Positions 1-13,294 of a DNA stretch of 64,000 nucleotides are shown one piece after another. Made by a program: the position numbers and the translations under genes. The notes under the pieces are model-generated. The model did no database searches. It worked only from the letters and a program-made list of their open reading frames with translations, and was not told the origin of the DNA. The stretch is from Brachynemurus nebulosus (taxonomy: Eukaryota > Arthropoda > Insecta > Neuroptera > Myrmeleontidae), in NCBI GenBank assembly GCA_035578155.1, contig JAPWDM010000005.1, positions 44,885,954-44,949,953 of the forward strand. Direction: 5' to 3'. Position 1 is the stretch's first letter. Each line of letters begins with the position of its first letter.

Positions 1-263
1 GCGTTGACCATAAGATTTTGATCGCTATCGAAAATCCAGTTAGTCCAGAACATAACAAACGCAAAATGTATGTATTTGATATAATTTTAACCAAATCCTG
101 ATAGAAATTGAATTAGTGTTCCAGTTAGTGTTCATTAATGAAATTTCTACCAAGATTTGATCAAAATCATATTGAATATTTTGCGTTTGTTATGCTGCCT
201 CCTTTCGTTTATTTCAGAAACTAACTGGATGTTCAATTGAGATCAAATTTTTACGGTCAACGC
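1..263. mobile_element. Palindromic MITE, perhaps cut at the window edge
   Basis: The first ~67 bases, starting gcgttgacc, return inverted and with changes at about 178-263, ending ggtcaacgc. Shared blocks include atccagttag and cataacaaacgcaaaat. There is no coding sequence. Any target duplication lies outside the window. Confidence 0.6.
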
Positions 264-379
264 TCATAATATAAGAATTTTTCTCGAAAAATGTTTAATA
301 AAAATGCATAAAGAAAACATATTGTTGAATTCGTGTTTAAATAAGCTATCCTTTAAGATCCTACATACATGATGCTCTT

Positions 380-2158
380 CAGGGTGTCCAGAGGTCAGGG
401 AAATCTGGAAAACCTGGAAATGTCAGGGAAATTTAACTTTCTGAAAATGTCAGGGAATAGTCAGGGAATTTAGTTTATTTTCCGGAAAAATGTAATTTTT
501 AAACAAATTTCAATTTTTAAATGTCGTCCACAAATTGTGCAACAGTAATTACTCATATAACCACGTTGAAAAATAACCATTATTTAAAACGTTTAAAAAT
601 ATATCTCAAAAAGTACGATTTTGTACCAACTTCATATGTTTACTATTTTTACAAGCTAAAAGCATACAAAATTGATAACAAAAGCATTGTTTGAAACTTA
701 TTTTAATTTATTGTACCCTCGCACCACAGTTGTAATACCACCATTTTAAGGGTTTTTCTTTAAATATGTTTATTGTTTCTTAAAATAAGTCAAAGTAGCG
801 TCCTCAAAATATTCAATACTAAATGGTAGATACTGTGGTGTAGTGTTGGGTCGAAGCGACTCTTTTATGTGTGCTAGCACACATGACTCCGCACAGTGAG
901 GTGCGCCGCACAGAGTGAGCGACTCTTTTGGAGCACACAACGTACCAAGCACACTCGCATACTGTATTACGTGTCATGTTGTGTGCAATTAAGTTTGAAA
1001 CGAATCACAACTCTTCTGGAGCACATAGTACAGTATTTTATTGTGGTATAGGTGCTGTGCTGTCCTTTCTTTTATTGCTCCGTCGTTTCTTTTATTGTCC
1101 TTTCCGTCCCTTCCTTTTATTGTCTTTTATTTGTCCTTTTAAGTAGGTACATTTTAAAGTCTGTATTAAATAAAATAAAATTTACTCCTTCTTTACTCTG
1201 AGGGAGTAGTTTTCTGTACAATATTTCGGACATATTAATAAAATAACATATAATACGTAAAGAAGTTATACTATTCAATTCATATGAAATATTTTTAAAC
1301 ATTATAAACTGAAACACAGTTTGTCAAATGTCAACCCAGGAAGTAGGAACCCATAAATTAGTGCATAGCATGTATCTTCTTCATTTTTGAAAAAGTTGAA
1401 ATCTTTTGTTTGTGCCATAATATGCAACATATGTTAATCTGATGTCCAGTGGAGTATAGCATGTACAGAAAAAAAATGTGCTCAATTATGTGCCATGTGT
1501 AGTAATGGCGGACTGTGCTAATGACTCCTTTTGTAAGAGTCACAGCACACCGCACACTTAAAAGAGTCACTCTTTTGGAGTAACTCGCACATGTGCGACC
1601 CATCACTACTGTGGTGGACACCTTAGATATGGTTTTCAAGGAAACATGTGATTTTTAAAAAGTCATGTTATAAACTTTTTATCCTGGCATAAGTGTAGAT
1701 TTAACATTTCTCAACAATAAGCGTCAAATGTAAATGGAATATTTTAGGATATTTGAATGCGATCTGATTTTTAAAATTTAATTTAATTTATAATATTTAC
1801 ATATCAGTTATAATTTATTATTGATAAAATAATAGTTACTGACTTTTTTTCTACCTAAAATAAATAAATAAAGATTTATTTTTTTTTTGCTGTTCGGTAT
1901 TCGGCTGAATATCAGAAAATTTTCAATAATTTTTCCGTCTATGAATAGTTAGAAATATAATATTTTATTGTTTGCAGAAAAAACAAATGATGAAAGTGAG
2001 TCATGAAGTTTCCAATAACAAACATTCAGCTTTTCATCATCTTTATAAAAAAAAGTTTAAAAAAAAATAATTTAAAAGATCTGGAAAATAGTTAAATTTT
2101 TTCTGGAAAACCTGGAAAAGTCAGGGAATTTTTTTTCATAGACATGCTGGACACCCTG
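380..2158. mobile_element. Non-autonomous element with CAGGGTGTCCA ends
   Basis: Both ends carry CAGGGTGTCCA in inverted orientation. Just inside are repeated, oppositely oriented motifs, ctggaaaacctggaaa and gtcagggaa. No clean target duplication is seen; the flanks tgctctt and cagtctt agree only partly. It is interrupted by a younger hAT-type element at 841-1608, so its own length was about 1 kb. No transposase is visible. Confidence 0.55.
841..1608. mobile_element. Non-autonomous hAT element with perfect 8-bp target duplication
   Basis: The ends are TAGTGTTGGGTCG and, inverted, TAGTGATGGGTCG, typical of hAT transposons. They are flanked by identical copies of ctgtggtg at 833-840 and 1609-1616. 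Subterminal motifs such as gagtcac, cgactctttt and gcacac recur on both sides, as in hAT transposase-binding regions. No transposase frame is present. It is nested inside the element at 380-2158. Confidence 0.85.
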
Positions 2159-2715
2159 CAGTCTTGAAAATTTTTTCTCCACTTTCCAATTTATCATCAG
2201 GAAATTAACACTTTCAGTCCCACGGCTTCGGCATCCGAAACCAATCAAAACTTCCCCAGAGGCCGACCGCGATCAATGATTAATTGATTAGTTGATTACT
2301 CATTATGTGTGCGATGTTTATCATGTTTATCATGAAGAATGTGTTCCCATTCACACAAACACATACATACCAACAAACACTACTCTCTTGGTTTCTATGT
2401 ATAAAAAATTTTAAGATAAACAAAAAATAGATAAAAAATATAATTTATATTTTTAAATAAAATTGATTTGAATGCCAGTGTATATTATGTAGTATGTATG
2501 TACGTATCACGTAGTACGTGTGTTTACAGTTTTACACATACATACGTGTGGAACTGTGTTGTGTGTTTGAATCATTTTATTTTATGTATTTGTTTATATA
2601 GTTTTTTTTTTTTAAATATTGCCGGCTTCCGGGGAAATTTACTATGAAAGTGCTCGGGCCTCATAGTGTTAACATCCAGAATTAAAATTCAACTTTTTAT
2701 ACTTTATAATTGGAC

Positions 2716-2949
2716 TAGGGTAAAAGCCCCCTTTGTGGAACGGTATCTAATACTGGAACAGTTTTGACATTTACATATTTATTTCTTTAATTAAATAAGG
2801 AAACTTTAAATGCGAGGTGAATTTAAATTGAAAAACAATCATTCTATTAATAATAATTTTTGTTATCAGACGTTTCTTTCAGAAATAACTTTATTAATAC
2901 GTAAATGTTCATAATTAGATACCGTTCCACAAATGGGGCTTTTACCCTA
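2716..2949. mobile_element. Short MITE with ~36-bp inverted ends
   Basis: The left end tagggtaaaagcccc followed by gtggaacggtatctaat matches, inverted, attagataccgttccac and ggggcttttaccct at the right end. The 234-bp element has an AT-rich centre. No coding sequence and no clear target duplication are seen. Confidence 0.65.
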
Positions 2950-3376
2950 CCACATTTTATTTCTGAGCTAAATTAAAAATTTTTACGCTGAATAGTTTCG
3001 GAGAAAATCGTCTGTGATGGACGAATCGACACCAAATTGATTCGATGTCCTATTTTGCCAGTTTTTGATACGAAACACTAAAAATACCAAATTTTTATTG
3101 TTTAACGTTATAAGTGAATTCTTTACCGGAGAATTATTTGATAAGAATTTGTATGGGTGCTGGAAATTTATGATTACATATATAGTGACTATTGGAATTC
3201 TTGTTAGGTATTTATTTTTATGGCTTTTTGATAGAGGCTTTCCAATAAATTTTGTATTGAATGTATACACACGTTGGACTGTCATTATGGGGAACATAAA
3301 TGTAGTCGTTTTGTAAACTAAATAGACGTTGAGCCAAATAAATTATTTTGATAGAAATATCAACTAGAAAAAGTTA

Positions 3377-4854
3377 CAGTAGAGCACCAGTTTTGTCAAG
3401 AAAAAGTAGTCTTCAAACGTGGTGCTTGACAAAAGTGATGCTTTTTGATCAGGGGCGATTCACAAATATCGTAAGATTATGCGAAAGAATTTTTTCAACC
3501 TTCTCCCAAATTGCGTGGACTAGCTTTATAGAAGGATGGACATAATGAAACCAATATCTTCTATTTCATAGTTTTTCTTTATTAAAATTGCCAAAATATT
3601 TTCGATATGTTTAATATCATCTTCAGTGGCTAAACATCAAAAAAAAAAAAATTTTTACAACGTAATAATAAACAATAACATCATTTTTATATATTTACAA
3701 TTCTTCGTTAACTTATACTATTATTTTTTAGGTTATAAGCTACATATTGGATAGGAGGATTATTTATTTATTTTTGTAAAAACAACAAGAATTTGTGATT
3801 TAGTTGATATATAGGAAATTTTATGTTTGGAAGAATATCTATTTGTGTTAACGAAACAAACAAAACCTATTTTTTAATATTAGCGGATTTGAGACAGGAC
3901 AAACTGAAACAGTATGTATATTAAAATGTTAAAAAATTTTTTTTTTACAATCTTACTCACCAGAAATTATCTAAATTTCAGATTGTCATTCTTGGATAAC
4001 AACCAACCATACCAACAATCCATTAGAACAATTTAACTAGTTTTTTTGCATTTCACATGGAAATTTGTCAATCGAAAAAATTTTTTATAAAATAATTACT
4101 TTAATTTAAAACAATTAAAAAAGTCAAACATATTTAAAATGTAAAATCAAAAAAAAATTTCAAGAGAATTTTTTTTTTTTTTTTTTTTAAATTATCACAG
4201 TTTGTACAATGTACTCCTCAAGTACATTGTTATTGGTATGGTAGCACAGTGATCAACTGAACTAAATTTGTAAATTTTTTGTTTAAAGATAAATTTCTCG
4301 AAAATTCTAGACAAAATTAGTCCGGTCTCAATTTACATATTGGTATGTGTTTATTGTTTATGTTTTTTGATTACAATGTATTATATAAGCATCTTTTGGA
4401 AATATTGTCGTAAGATTATGTTTTGAATTAAAATAATGTTTTTTTTTTTTTAAATATTAATAAAAGAAAAAAAGAAGTGAAGAATTAAAAATTATTTATC
4501 TATAAGAAAATATTTTTTCATTTGTCGTTTTAATAATTTGCTTTGAAATAATTTTGTTAACATTTTACGTATGATAAAACCCGCCACAGAACAGAATACA
4601 TATAGACAAGCATTCTATGTACAATAATTAAGATCTATATTCCCACGCTTTGAGGTCTGTTGTTGTTTGTCACTACTATTAGCGGTATATTTATTTGTTT
4701 CTTTTGATAAAATCATGCGTCATGGACTATTGCATATGGATTTAATATTTATGTACTTGACATTTTTGATGCAACTTTCCAAAAGTGATGTTGACTAATT
4801 TGATGCTCTCAAAGAATTTTCAAAACTGATGTTTCCATTATCGGTGCTATACTG
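3377..4854. mobile_element. Possible pogo/Tigger-like non-autonomous element
   Basis: The ends are CAGTAGAGCACC and, inverted, CAGTATAGCACC, each flanked by TA. Subterminal blocks with gatgctt/gatgctc and ttttgtcaa/ttttgaaaa recur. The interior is AT-rich and non-coding. The short ends make the boundaries tentative. Confidence 0.4.
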
Positions 4855-5121
4855 TATATTATTTTGATTCGGCTCCAAGTGAAAGAAGAAAAGCTATCTG
4901 TAAGAAAATAAATTACAGTACTCATTTTTGCAAAATATTTTTTTCCACTGCACCGTAAGGAGGGTGTAATTTTTTTGATCACGAGCCAACAAAAACATTT
5001 TTCCCATTGGCAATTATGTCGCTAAACATTTAAATTTAAAAGAATGTGTTGTAATCCACCACTGAGACTTGTTGTCTTTAACTGTATCTGTTTTTGAAAG
5101 TAATTAATATTTTTATCTTTT

Positions 5122-5248
5122 AGCGAATTTCCAGAAAGAATTCTGGAAATTCAGCTATTATGGTGTTAGCCATAGTCGAAGTTCAGCCCGAAAATATGGC
5201 AGAAATTTGTTTTGAGGTCCCTAGAGCCCAAAAATAACATTCACTAAA

Positions 5249-5310
<62 letters not shown>

Positions 5311-5607
5311 TTATGTATTTATGTATCAGCACGATAGCGCTTCAGGAAAAACTGCTAGTTTTACGAAATTTGGTGACAACGTTGGAAGTCCAAAAATCTT
5401 GGATGAGTTCTTCAGCCAAAAACGTCGGCGCTCAGGAACATGGTTTTTTGAGCATTTTTCGTGAAAATGAGTTTTTAGCCAAAATTTGCTATAATTTAAA
5501 AGTTTTTGTCAAATTTTTTTACACCATTGCAAAGACGGGAAAAAATGACATAAAAAAGGTTTTGGAACTATTATTCTAGGTTAGCTAGTTTTTGAGAAAA
5601 TAAGAAA
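5122..5607 (+). repeat. Microsatellite-carrying repeat, copy 1
   Basis: It begins agcgaatttccag and contains gcagaaatttgttttgag followed by gtccctag, then (TA)n at about 5251-5298, then a downstream part with gaaatttggtgacaacg and gccaaaatttgc. The same order recurs at 5797-6375, 33840-35957 (inverted) and 56705-57050. The open frame at 5313-5579 is inside this repeat and is not conserved between copies. Confidence 0.75.
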
Positions 5608-5796
5608 AAAAAGTCAATTTATTTTCTATAATTTTAGTGTGTTTACAACTATGGTGTATGTGTATAATCATATAATGTGTATGTATGTATATAACTCACT
5701 ATAACTGCAATAGGATACGTATATCTATGTATGTGAATGTTTTTGTACCTCTAATATACATATTTTTCAAATAAGTACATCACTGTTGACAGTTTT

Positions 5797-6375
<579 letters not shown>

Positions 6376-7869
6376 TTTGGATTTATGTTCTAAATAACGG
6401 ACCCTCAAAGCCCAAACGAAAAATCACATCGACAAAACAGATTAAACAAGATTAGAATAGACAAACACTCAAAAGGCACGGTAATATATCAGTGTTGACA
6501 TGCAGCAAATATCTAGCGGAACAGCAGTGACGGTATCCAAAAAAGGGTAAGATCGATCAGTGCGCGTATGTTTATGATTCTTATACGGGCAGCAATTTCT
6601 TTAACCGTCACTGTGAAGATATGACAATAGCGGTAATGTATCTAGGAGTCATTATTTATGAAATTGATGTAAAATTTGTTGTGACTAGGTCTTTTATTTA
6701 TGGTATTAATTCAACAGCAGTGGTTCATTAATCATTGATTTGTTTAGTCAGACAGGTTGTGCAATATGAATACATTAAAAAAATGGAAAGAAAAAAAACT
6801 AATAATAGTATACATTGATGGAGTGAAAAGAATATTTTTTTATACAAGTATTCATTTTTGATGCTAATATAATAAATTAATATTTATTTTAGGTTATGTA
6901 ATGCGAGCGTAATTGACAGTTTGGTTTCGATATCTATATTTTTACTATTTTTGGTATCATTTTTTCTATTTTTGATAAAAATAACTATGTAGAACGGTTA
7001 AAAAATGAAGTTTGGGTAACGCAGTCTTTGGGTTTATCGCTCGAATTTATAATTGATATAAAAAATGAAAAACTGGCATTTAAATTATTAAAATTCCATT
7101 TTTAATTTGATAAAATTAAAAATTTTATACATTCCGACGTACGTGGAAAGTGTAATAATCAAATCAATTTGAACATATTATACGGTTTTCATGGGATCGT
7201 GACGTTTTGGGGCCTAAGAAACTGGCTAACTTCAAAAATTCATCACTGCTTGCATGAGGCAGAGTCAAAAGTTCAAAAACGCATCAGACGCATCACAACG
7301 AAAAGTCAAATGTTCATTTTTGCATTTGATGCGTCAAAACAATGCATCAAGAAATTTGGTGATGCATGTCCAAGATGCATGTAATGTGTATAATGTAGAA
7401 TTATAACTACTTGCCATATTATGTAGGTATTAACACCAACAGGAATAATTCCGAAAAACAAATTGTTGAAAAAGATGAATGTATTTACCTTTGATTAAAA
7501 TTGTTTAAACTATTTGAATACATCTTGCACTCAAAATAGGTATGTAATATGTTTTATTCAAATAATTAGCTAAAGAAATACATTTATATACATATAATTG
7601 TTAAATGTGTGTAGGTGGGTGATAATTTTTTTCTACGTAGTGTAATTTGTAATTTCATTGACACTTGTTCATTTAATCATTCGTTCGTATTTTGATTCAT
7701 ATATAATATTATAAATATAATATACATAATTGACGTAAATATTGTATATTATATATTATTAAAATTCGCAGCTTTATGAATTGAATAAAAATTGGATGAG
7801 TCATATATCACATACGTACATGTTTATTGCGAGATGCGAAAGGATATAGTAATTTATTTATTCAATATG
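6376..7869. other. No gene seen
   Basis: AT-rich sequence with one 71-codon open frame (7169-7384) that has no recognisable domain. No inverted repeat or RNA gene was noticed. Confidence 0.5.
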
Positions 7870-7877
7870 TGTATATG

Positions 7878-9084
7878 CAGTGGCGTAACTAGATACATTG
7901 AGCCCTGGAGTGATTTTAAATCAAGCCTTCCCCCTACCTCCAATTCACCCAGGTATCCTCATTAGCTATGAAGCCGGAGTAAGTTAAAAAAAAAAGAAAC
8001 TTACAACACGCAACTATTTTATTTGAACCATTATCCTTAGCTCAAAAGTTCAAGTTTTTTTAGGTGTCATAAAGGAGGGTAATAACAAGCGATCAAGTAT
8101 TATTAAAACAATTTAAAAATTTATTTAAAACCTTCCTTATTTGTTCAGTAGCAAACTGTGAAATTATATCGTCTAATTTGGCTTTACGTGTTTTAGCTTT
8201 TTTCACTTATTTTATACGAGAGGTTTATATTTTTTTTTTTAAATTAAATTTGGGTTTATATATTTCGATAATTTTGAGTTGAGTTGCTTGAAATAAGACT
8301 GTCAACTCACAAAAACACTCCAGCTTAACAGTTCTCGTTAAGTTGCTAGGCAACGAGTTGCAGAAAACATAAATTTATTTAGAAAAAAATAGAAAACGAG
8401 TTTAATCCGGTAAGCAAATTTAACGAATAAAATAAGTTAGTACGTATATTTCATATTATTTTTTAATATTTTGTTACTATGGTTTTGAAATTAGTTAAAT
8501 TTATTAATAAAAACTTTTCTTTATTTTTATCGTGTTTATTTGCAGTGAAATGTTTTATACATTTTTTTAAATGTGAAAATTGATACTTACTTTTTTCCCG
8601 GGTAAAAGTGAAAATACCCTATAATACACATGGGATTTAATACACATAAGTTAAATTGTCAATAGAAAGAAATAACTGCCAACAAGCTAAAAAGATCCTT
8701 AGATATACCAAGTAAATTTTTTTTTTTTTTAATTTTCAATTTATTTTTTTGTAGTTGCTGTGGGGATAGGTAAAGTAAGAAACAATAGGTAGGGTCTGCT
8801 AACATCGAAGAAACTAGCAGCTATATTTTTGTATGTTGATGACAAGGTAAATTCAATTTGTGGGAGAAGGTTCTGACAGTTGAGTTGAGTAGGTTCGCTG
8901 GCCACACTTCGTTCAAAATGCATTCAAATCGTTGCCAATACTTTTGGTGGACATTTTTTTTTTTTATTTTATTTTTTTTTTTTTTTTTTTTTGGCGTTTA
9001 AAGATTTTTTTTCAGTTTTTTCTATTTTTCCCTGTTGCATCCTGAAGTAATCGCTCCACTTGTTACATTGTAGTTACGCCACTG
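7878..9084. mobile_element. hAT element with perfect 8-bp target duplication and transposase relic
   Basis: The inverted ends CAGTGGCGTAACTA are typical of hAT transposons. The flanks are identical: tgtatatg at 7870-7877 and 9085-9092. On the minus strand, the frame 8741-8923 ends ...YLLFLTLPIPTAT, which resembles the start of the hAT C-terminal dimerisation region. Past an A-rich stretch another frame gives SKDLFSLLAVIS, which fits the later part of that region. The element is defective. Confidence 0.85.
8660..8923 (-). pseudogene. Relic of hAT transposase C-terminus
   Basis: The minus-strand translation carries ASFFDVSRPYLLFLTLP followed by IPTAT. hAT C-terminal domains usually read LTLP then a small-residue run and AERSF. 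Here an A-rich stretch replaces the AERSF part and the frame is broken before LLGISKDLFSLLAVIS. I infer homology from this pattern and from the surrounding hAT ends; the similarity is short. Confidence 0.4.
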
Positions 9085-9092
9085 TGTATATG

Positions 9093-10786
9093 TATACATA
9101 CTAGGTATATGAGGCATAGTTGCGTACTTTGCGGGGACACATATATTTTTTAATTTTCTTTTTTTAATAAAAAGTGAAAATTAATCTCCGGCAATCGTAT
9201 TTTACTGAAGTGATATTTTAATTTTCACCAAAAATTACTTGACTGTTGTACTTGTCTTATATTTTTAGATAGGTAATAGTTTTTGCTAGTACTTAAGACT
9301 GTTTCGTATTTTCATGTTGTGATATTGGTTTTCAATTAATTACTTTTCTATATATTGAAATATTAGTAAACAAATTCAATTACAGACGTCGATTCATAAA
9401 GTCGATGTTAGATTAAAATAATGGGATTAATTGTTCTGAGCTTTACTTTGTCGAAATTCATATTCGTATATTTTTATATTAGAAAACATTTCTTACAAAG
9501 TCAAGTCTAGAGCATTGGCTGGAAAATGATAAAGAAAAAATTTTCTAACATACATATTTTGTGATGTCACCTAAAGCTTAATGCTGTACAATAGTGTACG
9601 CTATTTGTTCGCTGGTGTACATTCAGCACTCTCACATAATTGATCCTTACAGTAGTAAAGTCCAATATATTTATTAATTTTTATTATAAACTGTAAAAAA
9701 TATAGTTAAAAGTTCTGAAGTTTGTGGAAAACTATAGTTACTGAATCTTGAGTTAACGCACTTGGCGAATTGTTTTTTTTTTTTTTTATTTTTAAAAAAT
9801 TAAACAATTAATTTAACCGTAGAGTACTACAAGGGGTGAAAAAACACCTATGCATTGTTATATTTTTGGAATTTAAAAGGGGTTGCGCAGAGTTTTCTTG
9901 TATAAATCTTCATAATTATTTCTATAGAAACCACCAACAAAGTAATTTAAACGATAATTAATTCAGAAAAAAAAGACGAACACTTAAAAATATTATTTTA
10001 AAAAGTAATAAAAATGTCAAAAATAGTGATAATAATAGAAAATCTTATGAAATAAATCTTCGGTACTAGTTGTGACCTTGCCCGTTTATCGTTTGTTATC
10101 GATACAATTCAATTTTTTCTTTGAATATCCTGTGTAGTAAATAAATCGCAAAAATCATTGTAGTAATCTACGGTTAATATTTTTAACAAAAGAAGAATGA
10201 AAATTATCACAAGCCACATTAAGACATTACTTGCAGTAGGTACATTTAATATTTTAAAATGTGATCACCTTTACACTTTTAAACGTTTTATAATCTTATA
10301 CCGACACTATAGACAATGAGTATATATATGTGTGTAATAAGAGGACAAATAATATAAACAATTTATCTTGGCAATTTATTAATATGGAAGTAAGTGGTTT
10401 AATATTTGAACATGAAGGCAGTTTTGGCTAAATATGGCTATTAATTTACTGAAAACAAGTTACATGACCTAAATCCTCAACCAAACAAGGACGCTCGCTT
10501 GCTTCGGCGTGGCGATGACTAATGATTTTGCTTTTTATTTTTTTGTAATATGTTTTTTTGCCGTATTATTCACATATGTACATATCTTATTGTCTGTTCA
10601 TTGCCATTTTTGAGTACACACATTTTTTTGAGCAAGCCACGTACGTCCATTATATTATTTGCGGATCAAAAATAGCAATGACCACTTGTTTTGACAAGAG
10701 GAGGAGTAGTGTATCATTGTCCGTATTCAAGGTCGTTTCATATTAATTTTAATTGAAAATTGTCGGAAGTTTGAAAATTCGTTGAC
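9093..10786. other. No gene seen
   Basis: AT-rich, with short A and T runs and one 62-codon frame at 10558-10746 without recognisable features. A short motif ttaacgcacttggcgaatt near 9752 resembles sequences near 30525, 39630 and 53080. Confidence 0.5.
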
Positions 10787-10789
10787 TTA

Positions 10790-12416
10790 GCCCGGTTGCA
10801 CACTTAAGCGATACGACACATACGATATGATAGGATACGTTAGTTGGGGTAATTTGGGTATATTTTTTACCGTTTTTTGAAATCAAAGCTTTCTAGTTTT
10901 TTTCTGTGTTGATTTTTTTGCTGTCATTTTGTTTCACTTTAGCAATATGACTCCCCAATAGTTTGATACTACATAATCAAATATTAAACCTCTGTTATTG
11001 TCATAGTAAGCATTTGTTTATGTATACCCAAATTACCCCAGAGTTGGGGGAAAGAGGGTATTGCATGTAGTATACATTTAAAACTGGCTTTACAGACATT
11101 ACTTAGGGTTAGTTTAGGTAATATTAGAAATAAAATTAGCATAAGTATTGGGGAAGATTATTTATTTATCACGTAAAAAGATTATAAAGTAATATAAACA
11201 AAGACTAGTTGTTGTTCCAATTAAATTACATGAGATTAGTCTTTAATTATCAAAGTAGTATCTTCCATTGAAAATAGGGACAGGAAATACTTTTGAAATT
11301 TGGCCCACATCCACCCACTCAATATCATCTTTCTCGGGAATTATGTAAAGTTGGCTTGGTTAGTTTACAGATAATCAGTTGTAGTACCCAAATTACCCCG
11401 TGATATTAAAACGAAATTTATTTAAAATCCTCTTCATGTACATCTGTAAACTTTTCTTAAAAATGTTCTTAAAGGATGTAATGTACACATACCTAAATTT
11501 ATTAACTGTGTTACCACTCTTCTGTGAACTACAAACGGTTGAACAAAGCAAATCACTTAATCAGACTTTCAACAAATAAAAAAAAAATTTTTTTCAAAGC
11601 ACCAGTCCAGTGTTACTAAGATAAAATGTTTTGAAGATATAATACCTAATATTGCAACAAACAATATATATATTAATTTGGCAGTGAAATATAGTTTGGT
11701 ACTAAATATATAAAAAAAAAAATATCACTTATACTCAAATTACCCCAGTATTTCCAAATTATCCTGTGAGTAATGTTCAATATAGTTCTGCAGTAGTTAG
11801 CAGAGAATTATCGCAATATAAATCAAAATTTAAAGAATTCTAGCCCCTTTCTAAAATTTAAGCTCCGAGGACTGGAAAAATTTAAAGCACATGTCTAACG
11901 TTTTGGAGAAAATATAAATTGAAAACCGCAAAGCTGACAATCATAAGTAAAAATCACTTAGAATTGTAAAAAATCTGTATCTGTTCTTCGCTGACAATAG
12001 TTTTCCGTTGCCAAATTTGTGACTTCACTTTTATTATATACTTTTTCAGGGTATAATTTCATAAACATTGGTAATTTTTAACATAATTTACGAAATTAAT
12101 TGTGAATGATATATCTTCGGGAACGCTTTTCGCCACAGTGCCTGAACTTGATAATGCACACTGTTTGAATTACCGTTGCTTTAAAATTTATAATTCTTGA
12201 ATTTGTCGTTTATACATGTCGTACGATAATACATACGATAACAGACACCACGCAGAGTCGCTTTATGATACGTATCGCTATCGTATCGTATATGTAGATG
12301 TGCATCAATTTTATCTTTTCAATGCAGCTTAAATGTCTCAAGCGATACGTGTCGTATAGTGACACGTAATATCGTATATTGTACCTGTTGTATCGCTTAG
12401 GTGTGTGCAGTCGGCC
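10790..12416. mobile_element. PIF/Harbinger-like non-autonomous element
   Basis: The ends gcccggttgcacac and, inverted, ggccgactgcacac are followed by matching taagcgatac and acgatat blocks, about 45 bp in all. TTA flanks both sides (10787-10789 and 12417-12419), the usual 3-bp target of PIF/Harbinger. The interior has four copies of a motif close to tacccaaattacccca, at 10845 (inverted), 11025, 11385 and 11731. No transposase is visible. Confidence 0.6.
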
Positions 12417-12562
12417 TTATGGAAACTATTTTTCATACTGTTTTAAAATAAACGATAATTTATAATTTGTTTTTCCAGAAATTGTTGGAAAAATTTAGGT
12501 CAATTTATGACAATAAAATATTTTTGAATTAATTTTAATATTTAATGTCGTGTTAACTATCA

Positions 12563-12868
12563 GTGATTCGTGGGATGTTTTTAAAAAATGAAATTCTTTC
12601 GGCGATTATGTGGGTATCAATTTATATCGTACACATTAAAAAAATTTGTAAAGTAGAACTGAATACTTTATTCTGTTTAAAATGTTCATTGCGTCACTAT
12701 TTGAAAACAACATTATTCATATTTATTTGGCAACCACATTGTTACGCAGTTAATTTGATTCAACAAATCGAGTTTGATGTCGTGTTATATAATCTCAGGT
12801 GTAATCATTTTGCGCCATGTACAAAAAAAAAAAAAAAAAAAAAATGTAACAAAATCTCAATTAATTAA
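12563..12868 (+). other. Unassigned 101-codon open frame, probably non-coding
   Basis: The frame has no recognisable domain and ends in a lysine run from an A-tract at about 12821-12844. Base composition is like the surrounding non-coding DNA. Confidence 0.15.
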
Positions 12869-13294
12869 TTCAGTTTTTTGGGAAATTATATACACAAATT
12901 GAGGAAAAAAGTTTTGAACAGTTGCCAAGGCCAAACAATAATTCAACAAAAATGTTGAAATTTATCAAAATAAAAATTGTAAACAAACCAGTAAATTGGT
13001 CTTTAAGAAAAAAAAAAAAAAAAAGATTAACATTTTGTTATTTTTGAATTGACATGTAAACGTCATGAAAAAGCCAGTTTTCAATTTTTTTTTTTTTTAA
13101 ATAATTGTGAATATGACTTTTTTTATTAAAATATTTAACGTCGTTGATTTAGTGCCTAAGAGGTAATTTTTAAAATTTATCTCCCATTGTTTAAGCAAAA
13201 TTTGATCTCAATGATCGATTGGATTTATCTCCGGGATTACCTCAAACTAGCAAGTTACTATTTTAAAACAAATTGAACGGTATGTAGTTTTAAC

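Noticed and set aside
2230..2290. Possible exon after tttcag with GC-richer sequence (tcccacggcttcggcatc)
   Set aside because: Its translations do not match the TESK N-lobe and no donor keeps a useful phase.
3065..3316. 83-codon frame on + overlapping a 104-codon frame on -
   Set aside because: No domain, no splice or composition support, and hydrophobic stretches are what AT-rich DNA gives by chance. Both frames fall in the gap between two non-coding elements.
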